Numbered from the stretch's first letter, positions 17,384-25,163 are shown. The stretch: 64,000 bases of DNA from Prevotella sp. E13-27 (GCF_023217965.1 NZ_JALPSC010000002.1:1550001-1614000), one strand, 5' to 3'. Made by a program: numbers and translations. The notes: generated from the letters alone by a model not told the origin.

Positions 17384-19444
17384 ATGCAAAAAGGTAACAT
17401 CGGGGTTACTACCGAGAACATTTTCCCCGTCATCAAAAAGTTTCTCTACAGCGATCATGAGATTTTCTTGCGCGAGATGGTCAGCAATGCCGTCGATGCT
17501 ACACAGAAGATGAAGACCCTTGCCGAGAAGGGCGAATTCAGTGGCGAGCTGGGCGACCTCACAGTACATGTAAGCCTCGACACCGAGAAGGGCACCATCA
17601 CCATCAGCGACCGCGGCATAGGCATGACCGAGGAGGAGATTGACAAGTACATCAATCAGATTGCCTTCTCAGGTGTCACCGACTTCCTTGAGAAATACAA
17701 GGACAATGCCAACAACATCATCGGCCACTTCGGACTTGGCTTTTACTCATCATTCATGGTGTCTAAGAAGGTAGAGATCATCACCAAGAGCTATCGTGAA
17801 GGTTCAAAGGCAGTGAAGTGGAGCTGCGATGGTTCGCCAGCCTATGAGATTGACGATGCCGAGCGCGAGAGCCGTGGTTCCGACATCATCCTCTATATCG
17901 ACGATGACTGCAAGGAGTTCCTCGAGAAGCAGAAGATTGAGTCACTGCTCAACAAATACTGCAAGTTCCTGCCTGTGCCCGTGGCTTTCGGCAAGAAACA
18001 GGAGTGGTCTAAGGACGAGAGCAAGATGGTTGACACAGCCGAGGACAACATCATCAACAGCGTAGAGCCACTGTGGACAAAGACTCCGTCGACGTTAAAA
18101 GACGAGGACTACAAGTCGTTCTATCGCACCCTCTACCCCATGCAGGACGAGCCTCTGTTCTGGATTCACCTCAATGTTGACTATCCTTTCAACCTCACGG
18201 GTATCCTCTACTTCCCACGCATCAAGTCCAACATCGAGATTCAGCGCAACAAGATTCAGCTCTACTGCAACCAGGTGTTTGTCACCGACCAAGTTGAGGG
18301 CATCGTGCCTGAGTTCCTCACACTGCTTCATGGTGTTATCGACTCTCCCGACATCCCTCTTAACGTCTCTCGTTCTTATCTGCAGAGCGACCGCGAGGTG
18401 AAGAAGATCTCTACCTATATCACTAAGAAGGTGGCCGACCGTCTGAAGGCAATCTTCAACGAGGACCGCAAGGCCTACGAGGAGAAGTGGGACGACCTGA
18501 AGCTTTTCATCAACTACGGCATCCTCACTGAGGAGAACTTCTACGACCGTGCCAAGGACTTCTCTCTGTTCAAGGACACCGAGGGCAAGTATTTCACCTT
18601 TGAGGAGTATCACAAGCTCATCGAGGCATCACAGAAAGACAAGAACGACCAGCTCGTTTATCTCTATGCCACCGACAAGGAAGAGCAGTACAGCTACATC
18701 AAGGCTGCTCAGGACAAGGGCTACTCAGTGCTTCTTTTCGACGGACAGCTCGACGTTCCTTGCATCCAGACTCTGGAGCAGAAGTTCGAGAAGAGCCACT
18801 TCACACGTGTCGATGCCGACATCATTGACCGTCTCATTGCCAAGGACGATGCTCCAAAGAGTGCTCTTGCCGACAACGAGCGTGACAATCTGTCAGCCGT
18901 GTTCCAGTCACAGGTGCCCAAGACCGACAAGACCGAATATCGTGTTGAGGTTGATGCCCTTGGCGAAGAGGCCCGTCCTGTCATCATCACCCAGAACGAG
19001 TGGATGCGCCGCATGAAGGAGATGAGCCGTTACCAGAGCGGCATGGGCTTCTATGGTCAGATGCCCGACTCGTTCAACCTCGTGCTCAACAGCGACCACC
19101 GTCTAGTTAAGGATGTGCTCTCATCTTTCAACTCCGACCTCTCTGCTCAGCTCCAGCCCATTGAGAGCGAGATCAAGGGACAGGAGGCACGCATGGCAGC
19201 ACTGAACCAGCAGACCGAGGGTAAGAAGCCCGAGGAGATCACTCAGGAGACCAAGGACGACAAGGCTGCCACACAGAAGGCCCTCGACGAGCAGCGCTCT
19301 AAGAAGCAGCAGCTCATCAGTGACTACGCACAGAAGAATCCTGTCGTACAGCAGCTCATCGACCTCGCCCTTCTTCAGAATGGCATGCTCAAGGGCGAAG
19401 CACTCGACCGCTTCCTCAAGCGCAGCGTTGACCTCATCAAGTAA
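17384..19444 (+). CDS. htpG: Molecular chaperone HtpG (Hsp90)
   Basis: Bacterial Hsp90, an ATP-dependent dimeric chaperone. The N-terminal GHKL ATPase domain has VSNAVDAT, ISDRGIGM and GHFGLGFYSSFMV. The middle domain has INLT-like segments ending in the conserved PLNVSRSYLQSD. At 686 residues it is longer than the E. coli protein; the extra length lies in a charged, glutamine/lysine-rich segment near residues 590-650. The gene is monocistronic, between the sigma-54-like promoter and a strong terminator. Confidence 0.97.
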   Translation: MQKGNIGVTTENIFPVIKKFLYSDHEIFLREMVSNAVDATQKMKTLAEKGEFSGELGDLTVHVSLDTEKGTITISDRGIGMTEEEIDKYINQIAFSGVTDFLEKYKDNANNIIGHFGLGFYSSFMVSKKVEIITKSYREGSKAVKWSCDGSPAYEIDDAERESRGSDIILYIDDDCKEFLEKQKIESLLNKYCKFLPVPVAFGKKQEWSKDESKMVDTAEDNIINSVEPLWTKTPSTLKDEDYKSFYRTLYPMQDEPLFWIHLNVDYPFNLTGILYFPRIKSNIEIQRNKIQLYCNQVFVTDQVEGIVPEFLTLLHGVIDSPDIPLNVSRSYLQSDREVKKISTYITKKVADRLKAIFNEDRKAYEEKWDDLKLFINYGILTEENFYDRAKDFSLFKDTEGKYFTFEEYHKLIEASQKDKNDQLVYLYATDKEEQYSYIKAAQDKGYSVLLFDGQLDVPCIQTLEQKFEKSHFTRVDADIIDRLIAKDDAPKSALADNERDNLSAVFQSQVPKTDKTEYRVEVDALGEEARPVIITQNEWMRRMKEMSRYQSGMGFYGQMPDSFNLVLNSDHRLVKDVLSSFNSDLSAQLQPIESEIKGQEARMAALNQQTEGKKPEEITQETKDDKAATQKALDEQRSKKQQLISDYAQKNPVVQQLIDLALLQNGMLKGEALDRFLKRSVDLIK

Positions 19445-19467
19445 TAAGGTAAAAAGATTCTATATTG

Positions 19468-19507
19468 ACAGGGGCGTGTCGCACATCGCGACATGCCCCT
19501 GTTTTTA
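19468..19507 (+). terminator. Rho-independent terminator of htpG
   Basis: A near-perfect 15-bp stem, ACAGGGGCGTGTCGC with GCGACATGCCCCTGT, followed by T5. Confidence 0.93.
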
Positions 19508-19756
19508 AAAACCAATAAAACAGGGAACCTATCTTCGCAGACTGGTTCCCTACAAAAACTTTGGAAAATGATAAATATAGATTAAAATTACTAGTTATCG
19601 ATTGCAAATTTAAGAAGAATAGTTGAATAGTACAAGAATATTCAACAATTTTTGTGTGAAAAATCGTTAACGGCGTCGTTTTTGAAGCATTATTACTGTA
19701 AATAATGACGTTTTTTGTTCTTAAACATATCAATTGCAATATCGATATTACAATTA
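19508..19756. other. A+T-rich intergenic region between htpG and maf
   Basis: No gene is supported here. It holds one 8-bp inverted repeat (AGGGAACC at 19522-19529 with GGTTCCCT at 19544-19551) and a weak CATTATT/AATAATG hairpin near 19690. It lies between convergent genes, so it may simply be a double 3' region. Confidence 0.5.
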
Positions 19757-20320
19757 TCAGAACTTCTGCAACTCTGAATAGATTCGCTGCACTGGCAGTC
19801 CCATCACGTTGAAGTAGCTTCCTTCCAGACGGGTCACTCCGATATAGCCTATCCACTCCTGAATGCCATAGGCGCCAGCCTTGTCAAACGGACGGTAGTG
19901 CTCTATGTAGTAGGCTATCTCGTCGTCGGTGAGTTCCTTAAAAGTCACGTCAGTACTCACAGACAGCTGTCGCTGGCAGTCCTTTGTTGTCAGACAAACT
20001 CCTGTTATTACCTGATGCGTACGTCCACTTATCGCATGAAGCATTCGTCGTGCGTCAGCTTCGTCCACAGGCTTGCCCAGCACCTCGTCATCCACCACCA
20101 CTATCGTGTCGGCAGTTATGACCAGCTCATCTTCTGCCATCGTTGCGCGATAGGCAGCAGCTTTCTCGGCAGCTATATACTGTGCAATGTCCTTCACAGG
20201 CAGGTCGTCAGGATAGTTCTCGGCAATGTCGGGCATCACCCTCACCTCAAAGTCTATGCCCAGCCCTGCAAGCAGCTCACGTCGGCGAGGACTGTTGCTC
20301 GCCAGTATTATCTTCTTCAT
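19757..20320 (-). CDS. maf: Maf-family nucleotide pyrophosphatase
   Basis: Maf proteins hydrolyse non-canonical or specific nucleoside triphosphates and are linked to septum control. Diagnostic are the N-terminal LASNSPRRRELL, the TADTIVVVDDEVLGKP segment with the catalytic Asp, and YRPFDKAGAYGIQEW. The start at 20320 (MKKIILASN) fits the family; four upstream codons are ignored. It begins 1 bp after the stop of the KdsC-like gene, so the two are co-transcribed. Confidence 0.93.
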   Translation of the reverse strand: MKKIILASNSPRRRELLAGLGIDFEVRVMPDIAENYPDDLPVKDIAQYIAAEKAAAYRATMAEDELVITADTIVVVDDEVLGKPVDEADARRMLHAISGRTHQVITGVCLTTKDCQRQLSVSTDVTFKELTDDEIAYYIEHYRPFDKAGAYGIQEWIGYIGVTRLEGSYFNVMGLPVQRIYSELQKF

Positions 20321-20321
20321 T

Positions 20322-20840
20322 CTACCAACCAAAGGCTTTCTCGTTCATCACCCATTTTCCCTGTGCGCGCAACGTCTGTTCAATTACGTCGCGTCCACAG
20401 CCATAGCCACCACGCAGATGACTCACATATATGCTCGTCTCAAGGACCTCCGGACAGGCATCCTTTGGACACACCGGACATCCCACGCGGCGCATTATCT
20501 CAAGGTCGGGAATATCGTCGCCCATATACATCACCTCCTCGTCCTTCAGGCCATAGCGCTCAAGGAACTCGTCATAGGCCTTCACCTTCACTGCACAGCC
20601 CATGAAGATATCCTCCACGCCCAGTCGAGCATAGCGCAGTCTCACGGCCTCGGTCTTTCCTCCAGTGAGTATCACTATCCTCAGTCCCAGCTTCTGTGCC
20701 AGCTGTATGGCATATCCGTCCTTGATGTTCACCGTTCTCAGTGGCTCACCCTCGGCAGAAAGTGTTATTGTCTCAGCGCTGAGCACGCCATCGACATCGA
20801 ATATTATAGCGCGAATGCGCGTAAGGTCATAGTTTATCAT
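20322..20840 (-). CDS. kdsC: KdsC-like HAD phosphatase
   Basis: A 172-residue HAD hydrolase without cap domain, of the KDO-8-phosphate phosphatase (YrbI/KdsC) type, acting in LPS KDO synthesis as a tetramer. Motif I is [10 protein letters not shown] (nucleophile and acid Asp), motif [16 protein letters not shown], motif [16 protein letters not shown]. The sequence KRxxCPxD-like CPKDACPEV follows. It is compactly packed with maf, and downstream of the DUF2520 gene by 17 bp. Confidence 0.88.
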   Translation of the reverse strand: MINYDLTRIRAIIFDVDGVLSAETITLSAEGEPLRTVNIKDGYAIQLAQKLGLRIVILTGGKTEAVRLRYARLGVEDIFMGCAVKVKAYDEFLERYGLKDEEVMYMGDDIPDLEIMRRVGCPVCPKDACPEVLETSIYVSHLRGGYGCGRDVIEQTLRAQGKWVMNEKAFGW

Positions 20841-20846
20841 ATCTTT

Positions 20847-20882
20847 TAATTTAGAGGTTAGAGGTGAGTGGTGAGAGGTGAG
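20847..20882 (+). repeat. Heptamer repeat tract (copy 2) between kdsC and the DUF2520 gene
   Basis: About four imperfect heptamers TTAGAGG/TGAGAGG. Read on the minus strand they encode the last residues of the DUF2520 protein (SPLTTHL). Confidence 0.75.
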
Positions 20883-21661
20883 TTTTTTCTTTTTTCTTCC
20901 ATATAGTGGATACTTTCGCTCATCAGGGTGTATATCTGCTGCATCCTTGGTTTGTCAGCCAACAGCTGCTGCTGAGCGCTTATTACTGCTGTGTCGTAGC
21001 GCACGGCAGGTCCCGTCTGTGCCTCCACAGGCTTCAGCTCGTGCACCTTTGCCGCCACCTCGTCTGTGAGAGGCAGCATCACGCTGAACGGAATGTCATA
21101 CTTACTCAACACCTCGGCAGATAGAGCATAGCAGTGGTTTACAAAGTTCGACGCAAACACCGCCGCAAGATGCAGATGTCGGCGCCCCTCTGATGTCAGC
21201 TCCATCACTCGAGTACTCACCGTCTCTGCCAGCTCCCTGACTGTTGTCAGCGTCTGCTCGTCGCTTCCCTCCACGAACACAGGAATGTCCTTGAAGTTCA
21301 CCATTCGCTCCTTTGAGAACGTCTGCATGGGATAGAGCACACCATAGTGCTTCACCACACCCTCAAACACGCTCATCGCCACCGATCCTGCCGTATGAAG
21401 GAACACAGCGTCCTCCCTACCCTTTCCCAGCGTCTTTGCCAACTGTGGCAGGGCATTGTCGCTGACAGAGAAGATATACATATCGGCATCCGTTGTCACC
21501 TCCTCCACAGAGCATGTAGCCTTCGCCCCCACCTTTGCTGCCAGTGTCTCCGCAGCCTCCTGTGTGCGGCTATACACCTGCACCACGTCATGTCCGGCAT
21601 CCTTCAGTGCCGGAGCCAGGTTCGTGGCTAAGCGTCCTGCCCCTATAAGCGCAATTCTCAT
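20858..21661 (-). CDS. DUF2520 protein with Rossmann-like NADP-binding domain
   Basis: The 267-residue product has an N-terminal Rossmann fold ([18 protein letters not shown], then VYSRT) as in ProC/F420-dependent NADP reductases, and the helical DUF2520 C-terminal domain ([23 protein letters not shown]). Such proteins are predicted oxidoreductases of unknown substrate. The start is taken at ATG 21661, 2 bp after the upstream nitroreductase stop. The last seven or so residues are encoded by the heptamer repeat and are probably not functional. Confidence 0.85.
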   Translation of the reverse strand: MRIALIGAGRLATNLAPALKDAGHDVVQVYSRTQEAAETLAAKVGAKATCSVEEVTTDADMYIFSVSDNALPQLAKTLGKGREDAVFLHTAGSVAMSVFEGVVKHYGVLYPMQTFSKERMVNFKDIPVFVEGSDEQTLTTVRELAETVSTRVMELTSEGRRHLHLAAVFASNFVNHCYALSAEVLSKYDIPFSVMLPLTDEVAAKVHELKPVEAQTGPAVRYDTAVISAQQQLLADKPRMQQIYTLMSESIHYMEEKRKNSPLTTHL

Positions 21662-21663
21662 CT

Positions 21664-22191
21664 TCAATACTTGTCAATATGCACGTTCTCCCACTTCAGT
21701 TTGTCCTCGTTCTGTGGCTGTCGCTCGTCGGCCTTGTGGCCTATGCCCAGCACACAGAGCACTGACATGTTCTCTGGCAAGTCGAGCACGCCACGTATCA
21801 CAGTGTCGGCGCTTGTGCCGTCGTTCAGGCCGCGTCCGCGCATCTGTGCCCAGCATGAGCCCAGTCCCAGCTCCTCAGCCTGATACTGCATTGATATGGC
21901 TGCTATGCTGCCATCCTCCACCCAGCAGTCGTTCTGCATCGGGTCGCCGCACACAGCTATGCAGAGCGGAGCCTCTTTCAGGAACTGTGCCCCCATCTCC
22001 TTGGCATCTGCCAGCTTCTCTATTGTCAGTGGGTCGTCCACCACCACGAACTGCCATGCTCTCTGGCTCTTCGATGTTGGTGACATCAGTGCAGCGCGAA
22101 GAATCATCTTCACGTCCTCTCCGTCTATCTCTTCCTTTGTAAACTTACGATGTGAACGGCGCATCTGCACCAAATCCTTGAAATCTGTCAT
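21664..22191 (-). CDS. Nitroreductase-family flavoprotein
   Basis: A 175-residue FMN-dependent nitroreductase-like enzyme. Typical segments are MRRSHRKFTKEEI (FMN phosphate contacts), AALMSPTSKSQRAWQFVVV, and the late GLGSCWAQM followed by VLCVLGIGHKADERQP. The start at 22191 is preferred over longer options because the fold begins there and a promoter lies just upstream. The physiological acceptor is unknown. It heads the reverse run nitroreductase-DUF2520-kdsC-maf. Confidence 0.9.
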   Translation of the reverse strand: MTDFKDLVQMRRSHRKFTKEEIDGEDVKMILRAALMSPTSKSQRAWQFVVVDDPLTIEKLADAKEMGAQFLKEAPLCIAVCGDPMQNDCWVEDGSIAAISMQYQAEELGLGSCWAQMRGRGLNDGTSADTVIRGVLDLPENMSVLCVLGIGHKADERQPQNEDKLKWENVHIDKY

Positions 22192-22218
22192 AGCTCTTTC
22201 GTTTTTTTTGATTCTCTG

Positions 22219-22226
22219 CAAAGGTA
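22219..22226 (-). promoter_or_regulatory. Promoter -7 box of the nitroreductase operon
   Basis: On the minus strand this reads TACCTTTG, matching TAnnTTTG, 28 bp before the start codon at 22191. Confidence 0.6.
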
Positions 22227-22262
22227 CAACAAAAAAATGAAATGAAAAGAAAAACTTTAAGA

Positions 22263-22299
22263 GAAGTCGTTCTCGTTTCAAAGAAAAATTTTATCTTTG
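22263..22299 (+). promoter_or_regulatory. Promoter region of the macro-like gene, resembling the defence-operon promoter
   Basis: TATCTTTG at 22292-22299 is a -7 box. The 37 bp ending there match 26422-26458 at 32 of 37 positions, including TTTCAAAGAAAA. Confidence 0.7.
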
Positions 22300-22328
22300 T
22301 CGTCAAAATCATAAAAAACAGCGCAATT

Positions 22329-22703
22329 ATGTCACAGAAGAGAGTAACACCAGAGCGTATCACGCAACTGGAAGACAATGAAGTTTTTGTGTTCGGCAGT
22401 AACTTGGAGGGAGCACACGGCGGAGGCGCAGCACTACAGGCTTGGCAAAAGTTTGGTGCCATCTGGGGACAGGGCGTAGGGCTTCAGGGCCAGAGCTACG
22501 GCATACCCACTATGCAGGGCGGCGTTGACACCATCAAGCCCTATGTCGATGAGTTCATCTCCTTTGCCAGACGCCATCCCAAGCTGACATTCCTTGTCAC
22601 CCGCATAGGTTGTGGCATAGCCGGTTTCACCAACGAAGAGATCTCTCCGCTCTTCAAGGAGGCTCACGGCATAGAGAACATCGTACTGCCACCAGGGTGG
22701 TGA
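22329..22703 (+). CDS. Small macro-like protein with FGSN motif
   Basis: A 124-residue protein with NEVFVFGSNLEGAHGGGAA near the N-terminus and VTRIGCGIAGFTNEEI near the C-terminus. The FGSN-L-GxHGGGA pattern resembles the phosphate-binding loops of macro-like (ADP-ribose-binding) folds and of a phage-associated family seen in many Bacteroidota. The start at 22329 follows a clear promoter. It is the last gene before the accessory island. Function is not known; the fold assignment is from pattern only. Confidence 0.7.
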   Translation: MSQKRVTPERITQLEDNEVFVFGSNLEGAHGGGAALQAWQKFGAIWGQGVGLQGQSYGIPTMQGGVDTIKPYVDEFISFARRHPKLTFLVTRIGCGIAGFTNEEISPLFKEAHGIENIVLPPGW

Positions 22704-22727
22704 CAAGTAAGATTTCTTACGAATAAT

Positions 22728-22758
22728 TTTGGATGTTTGGAAAAACTATTTATCTTTG
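22728..22758 (+). promoter_or_regulatory. Promoter of the nucleotidyltransferase/HEPN pair
   Basis: TTTG at 22728-22731, 19 bp, then TATCTTTG at 22751-22758, a full match to the Bacteroidota consensus. The start codon is at 22783. Confidence 0.72.
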
Positions 22759-22782
22759 CAGTCCTTAATAAAGGATACGATT

Positions 22783-23076
22783 ATGCTTGAACTCCAAAAC
22801 AGTATAATGAAACTGTCAAACTTCAAAAAGATGTTTGCACAGAAATATGGTATTACGAAACTCGGTATCTTTGGTTCTGTAGCCAGAAACGAAAATACAG
22901 AGAATAGTGATATCGATATTGTTGTTGAAGTTCAAAAGCCTACACTACAATTGATGTACGAGTTGAAAGAAGCACTCAAGCAATTGTTCGGATGTAATGT
23001 CGACCTTGTACGTTTCCGTGATTCGCTTCGCCCTTTATTTAAATCAAACATTCAACGCGATGTCATATATGTCTGA
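22783..23076 (+). CDS. MNT-type nucleotidyltransferase antitoxin
   Basis: A minimal nucleotidyltransferase of 97 residues with the signature LGIFGSVARNENTENSDID, i.e. GS-x-A-R followed by S-D-I-D metal-binding carboxylates. In MntA/HepT type VII systems this protein AMPylates and neutralises the HEPN RNase encoded next to it. The start at 22783 is chosen because a promoter and an AAGGAT ribosome site (about 22771) lie before it. The partner gene overlaps its end. The reading frame is intact. Confidence 0.88.
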   Translation: MLELQNSIMKLSNFKKMFAQKYGITKLGIFGSVARNENTENSDIDIVVEVQKPTLQLMYELKEALKQLFGCNVDLVRFRDSLRPLFKSNIQRDVIYV

Positions 23077-23437
23077 TAATCAGTTTACCATACACGACAG
23101 GCTTAGTTCTATTCTCGAGTCAATTATTCTTATTCAGGAATGGAGTAAAGGGCGGAATACTGTTCACGATTTCATGCTAACCCCTATGGGCGTTATGGCT
23201 TTCAATGCTTGCGTCATGCGGATTCAAGTAATAGGCGAACAAGTGGGGTAGCTTCTCAAAAACAATGATAAGCCATTGTCTGACTATCCAAATATTCCAT
23301 GGAATGCAATTTACGGGATGCGCAACTTCATATCTCACGAATATGCAAATATCGACGAAGAAATCATTGTTTCTACCATCAACGATGATATTCCGCAATT
23401 GAAATCAGTAATAGAAGAGCTCTTGAAAGAATACTAA
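23060..23437 (+). pseudogene. HepT-like HEPN toxin (DUF86) broken by a nonsense codon
   Basis: The frame encodes a HEPN protein of about 125 residues except for TAG at 23249-23251, where AAG (Lys) would suit the family pattern IGEQVG-K-LLKNND. Downstream, the frame continues without further damage to TAA at 23435 and includes the RNase motif RNFISHEY (R-x4-H). The stop removes that motif, so the shortened product of about 63 residues should be inactive. The start is at 23060 or 23069, overlapping the antitoxin gene by 17 or 8 bp. Confidence 0.85.
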
Positions 23438-23484
23438 AGGGGTGTGCCCTATCACGTCGGCCCATTATTCTGCTTAAACTATAC

Positions 23485-23680
23485 TGAACTATAGTCAGAG
23501 TTATGGTGTAGTATAGTTAGAGCTATGGTGCACCAGCGTCTAAGCTATACCACAGTTTAGTAAGAACTATACCACAGTTTAGCCAGAACCGCATCACAGT
23601 TTAGTCAGAATGACACCATAGCGTAGTCAGTACTACACCATAGCTTAATAAGAATTGCAACATGTTTGACAAGAATCTTC
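23485..23680 (+). repeat. Degenerate tandem array of 22-bp units
   Basis: Eight to nine consecutive units of 22 bp, for example ATACCACAGTTTAGTAAGAACT's neighbours sharing the core ACCAcAGTTTAGtcAGAAC; each differs by several bases. The first units lean to the complementary form (ATGGTG, CTATAG). There are no spacers, which separates this from a CRISPR. Confidence 0.78.
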
Positions 23681-23723
23681 AAAGATCAGGCTGACTTTTT
23701 GCAGGTTTTGCTAAAGAATCCCT

Positions 23724-23815
23724 CATCCCTCCCATAATCGCTTGAATCGCCTTTGTATAAAGGGTTTGAGCACGGGAGGGATTTTTTTCATCCCTCCCAT
23801 AACCCTCCCATTCAC
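23724..23815 (+). repeat. Structured repeat element A (hairpin with CCTTT/AAAGG core)
   Basis: Outer stem ATCCCTCCC (23725-23733) pairs with GGGAGGGAT (23774-23782), followed by T7. Inside lies a second stem, CCTTT-gtat-AAAGG. CATCCCTCCC and a second CCTCCC follow. A relative in inverted orientation is at 24017-24120. The end of the element could act as a terminator. Confidence 0.65.
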
Positions 23816-24016
23816 CTTCGTCGCCGAATGCTACCCCAAGGGGCACTAAAGCAAATGGAGTCGCCTGCGGCGAGAAATTAAACAAATCTAACCAAATCAA
23901 ACAGAATATTTTCGACATTAATTATCATGTAATTAATGGTTAAATTAACGGCAATTATATGTTTATGAAATGAAGAAGAACCGAATCTTAGAATGTATGT
24001 AAAAAAAATGTGGGGT

Positions 24017-24120
24017 GATGGGAGGTATGATGGGAGGGGTGACGGGAGGGGTGACGGGAGGGATGAAAATCGAAGAATCCCTTTGATTAAAGGGCTCAGC
24101 ACCGTTCGATGGGAGGGATG
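24017..24120 (-). repeat. Structured repeat element A', with four G-rich 12-bp units
   Basis: Four tandem 12-bp units of the form GAYGGGAGGNRT (24017-24064) are followed by CCCTTTGATTAAAGGG (24079-24094) and GGGAGGGATG. Read on the minus strand it follows the same order as the element at 23724: CATCCCTCCC, a CCTTT/AAAGG hairpin, CATCCCTCCC, then more CCTCCC. The G runs on the plus strand could form a G-quadruplex. Confidence 0.65.
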
Positions 24121-24198
24121 GGGCACTTTTCGTTTATAGTCAACAAAAATCAGAACACGAAATAAAACAGTTCGATGTTCATCAATAAGAATCGCTTA

Positions 24199-24270
24199 TT
24201 TTCAAACACGCTTTACTTTCAAAATGTTCCCTTACTGGGAGCTCAGTGTTCCCCTTTTGGGAACCGACAG
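24199..24270 (+). repeat. 72-bp direct repeat, copy 1, with paired palindromes
   Basis: Identical to 26264-26335 except for about two bases. It holds two GTTCCC-N5-GGGAAC-type palindromes whose starts (24226, 24248) are 22 bp apart, i.e. about two helical turns, as in a double operator. The two copies bracket the AbiE pair. Confidence 0.85.
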
Positions 24271-24278
24271 CGAACACA

Positions 24279-24443
24279 AATTGGGGACTCCGATTTATCC
24301 GAATGAACATAGAGCCGAATCGCGAACTTAGAGGTCGTATCCTCCAATATGGAGAGAACCTAGAAGTAATTACTCCTCAGTCGTTACGAGAGCAAATAAA
24401 AGATATTCTCAAAAGACAAATACTGCAATATTCTAACGAGTAA
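24279..24443 (+). pseudogene. Remnant of a WYL-domain regulator (C-terminal end only)
   Basis: About 54 residues, ending at TAA 24443, resemble the C-terminal extension of WYL-domain regulators: LRFIRMNIEP, then LQYGENLEVITPQSLREQI and a helix ending in a tyrosine. The upstream helix-turn-helix and WYL core are missing; the frame runs back directly into the 72-bp repeat. WYL proteins such as BrxR and CapW control defence operons. The match is from pattern only. Confidence 0.5.
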
Positions 24444-24493
24444 TAACAGAAACGTACAAAAATTGAAGCATAACGTGTAATTTCTTTGCTTAA

Positions 24494-24527
24494 AATTTGG
24501 TCTTGTCGAATATTTAGACTAAATTTG
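24494..24527 (+). promoter_or_regulatory. Promoter and overlapping operator of the AbiE pair
   Basis: TTTG (24496-24499), 20 bp, TAAATTTG (24520-24527) is a full promoter match. An inverted repeat, AATTTGGTCT (24494-24503) with AGACTAAATT (24516-24525), covers both boxes, as expected for AbiEi autorepression. Confidence 0.7.
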
Positions 24528-24545
24528 CGACAAAAATCCAACGCT

Positions 24546-25163
24546 ATGACATTCGAATCTATTGAAACAAAGATACTTAGTAGTATTAAGAAGCGCGGAA
24601 GGGGTAATCTACTTTTTGCATCCGACTTCATTCGATATGGAGAACAGAAATCCGTTAACAAAGCCTTAGAGCGAATGATGAAGGAAGGATTAATTCTGCG
24701 TATCAGTCATGGTATTTACTATTATCCAAAAATCGACAAAACGCTTGGATTAGGAGTGCTTTATCCTACCTTGGAAGACATTGCTGAAGGCATTGCCAAA
24801 CGTGATAAGGCAAGAATCGCGCCTACAGGACTCTATGCACTAAATCGTTTAGGTTTCTCGACCCAAATTCCAATGAATGTAGTGTATCTTACAGATGGTT
24901 TTAATCGTAAGATAAAACTTTATAATGGGACACACATACAATTCAAGCGCACTTCTACTAAGAATTTTGCTTTTCATTCTAAACTTGCCATGCTATTGAC
25001 TTTTGCATACAAAAGTCTGGGAAAGGAGAATGTTACTCCAGAAATAATGAAGCAGTCTAAGAGCTTGCTAGAAAAGGAGAATAGGCAAATTGTAGAACAA
25101 GACTATAAATTGATGCCAGCTTGGGTATCCTCAATAATAAAATCGCTCTATGCAGAAGAATAA
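24546..25163 (+). CDS. AbiEi-like antitoxin / transcriptional repressor
   Basis: A 205-residue type IV antitoxin. The N-terminal 80 residues form a winged helix (FASDFIRYGEQKSVNKALERMMKEGLILRISHGIYYYP), and the rest matches the AbiEi C-terminal domain, with APTGLYALNRLGFSTQIP and YLTDG. AbiEi binds inverted repeats in its own promoter and counteracts AbiEii. ATG 24546 is chosen because the promoter lies 19 bp upstream. Its end overlaps the toxin start by 14 bp. Confidence 0.86.
   Translation: MTFESIETKILSSIKKRGRGNLLFASDFIRYGEQKSVNKALERMMKEGLILRISHGIYYYPKIDKTLGLGVLYPTLEDIAEGIAKRDKARIAPTGLYALNRLGFSTQIPMNVVYLTDGFNRKIKLYNGTHIQFKRTSTKNFAFHSKLAMLLTFAYKSLGKENVTPEIMKQSKSLLEKENRQIVEQDYKLMPAWVSSIIKSLYAEE

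Larger units (their letters stand above)
23438..24278. other. Gene-free, repeat-rich stretch of the island
   Basis: About 840 bp with no convincing gene. In order it holds a degenerate 22-bp tandem array (23485-23680), a hairpin element with T-tract (23724-23815), an A+T-rich spacer, four G-rich 12-bp repeats and an inverted relative of the hairpin element (24017-24120), and the first copy of a 72-bp repeat (24199-24270). Each is listed separately. Confidence 0.7.

Noticed and set aside
19522..19551. Second terminator after htpG
   Set aside because: An 8-bp inverted repeat exists but no T-tract follows, and a strong terminator already lies at 19468-19507.
23249..23251. Programmed read-through or pyrrolysine at the HEPN TAG codon
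   Set aside because: No tRNA-Pyl system is known in this lineage and no read-through context is visible; a simple nonsense mutation is enough.
23485..23680. CRISPR-like array
   Set aside because: The 22-bp units adjoin directly with no spacers, every unit is mutated, and no cas genes are nearby.
23878..24126. An 82-codon minus-strand frame rich in Ser-Leu-Pro repeats
   Set aside because: It is translation of the G-rich 12-bp repeats, with no plausible start signals.
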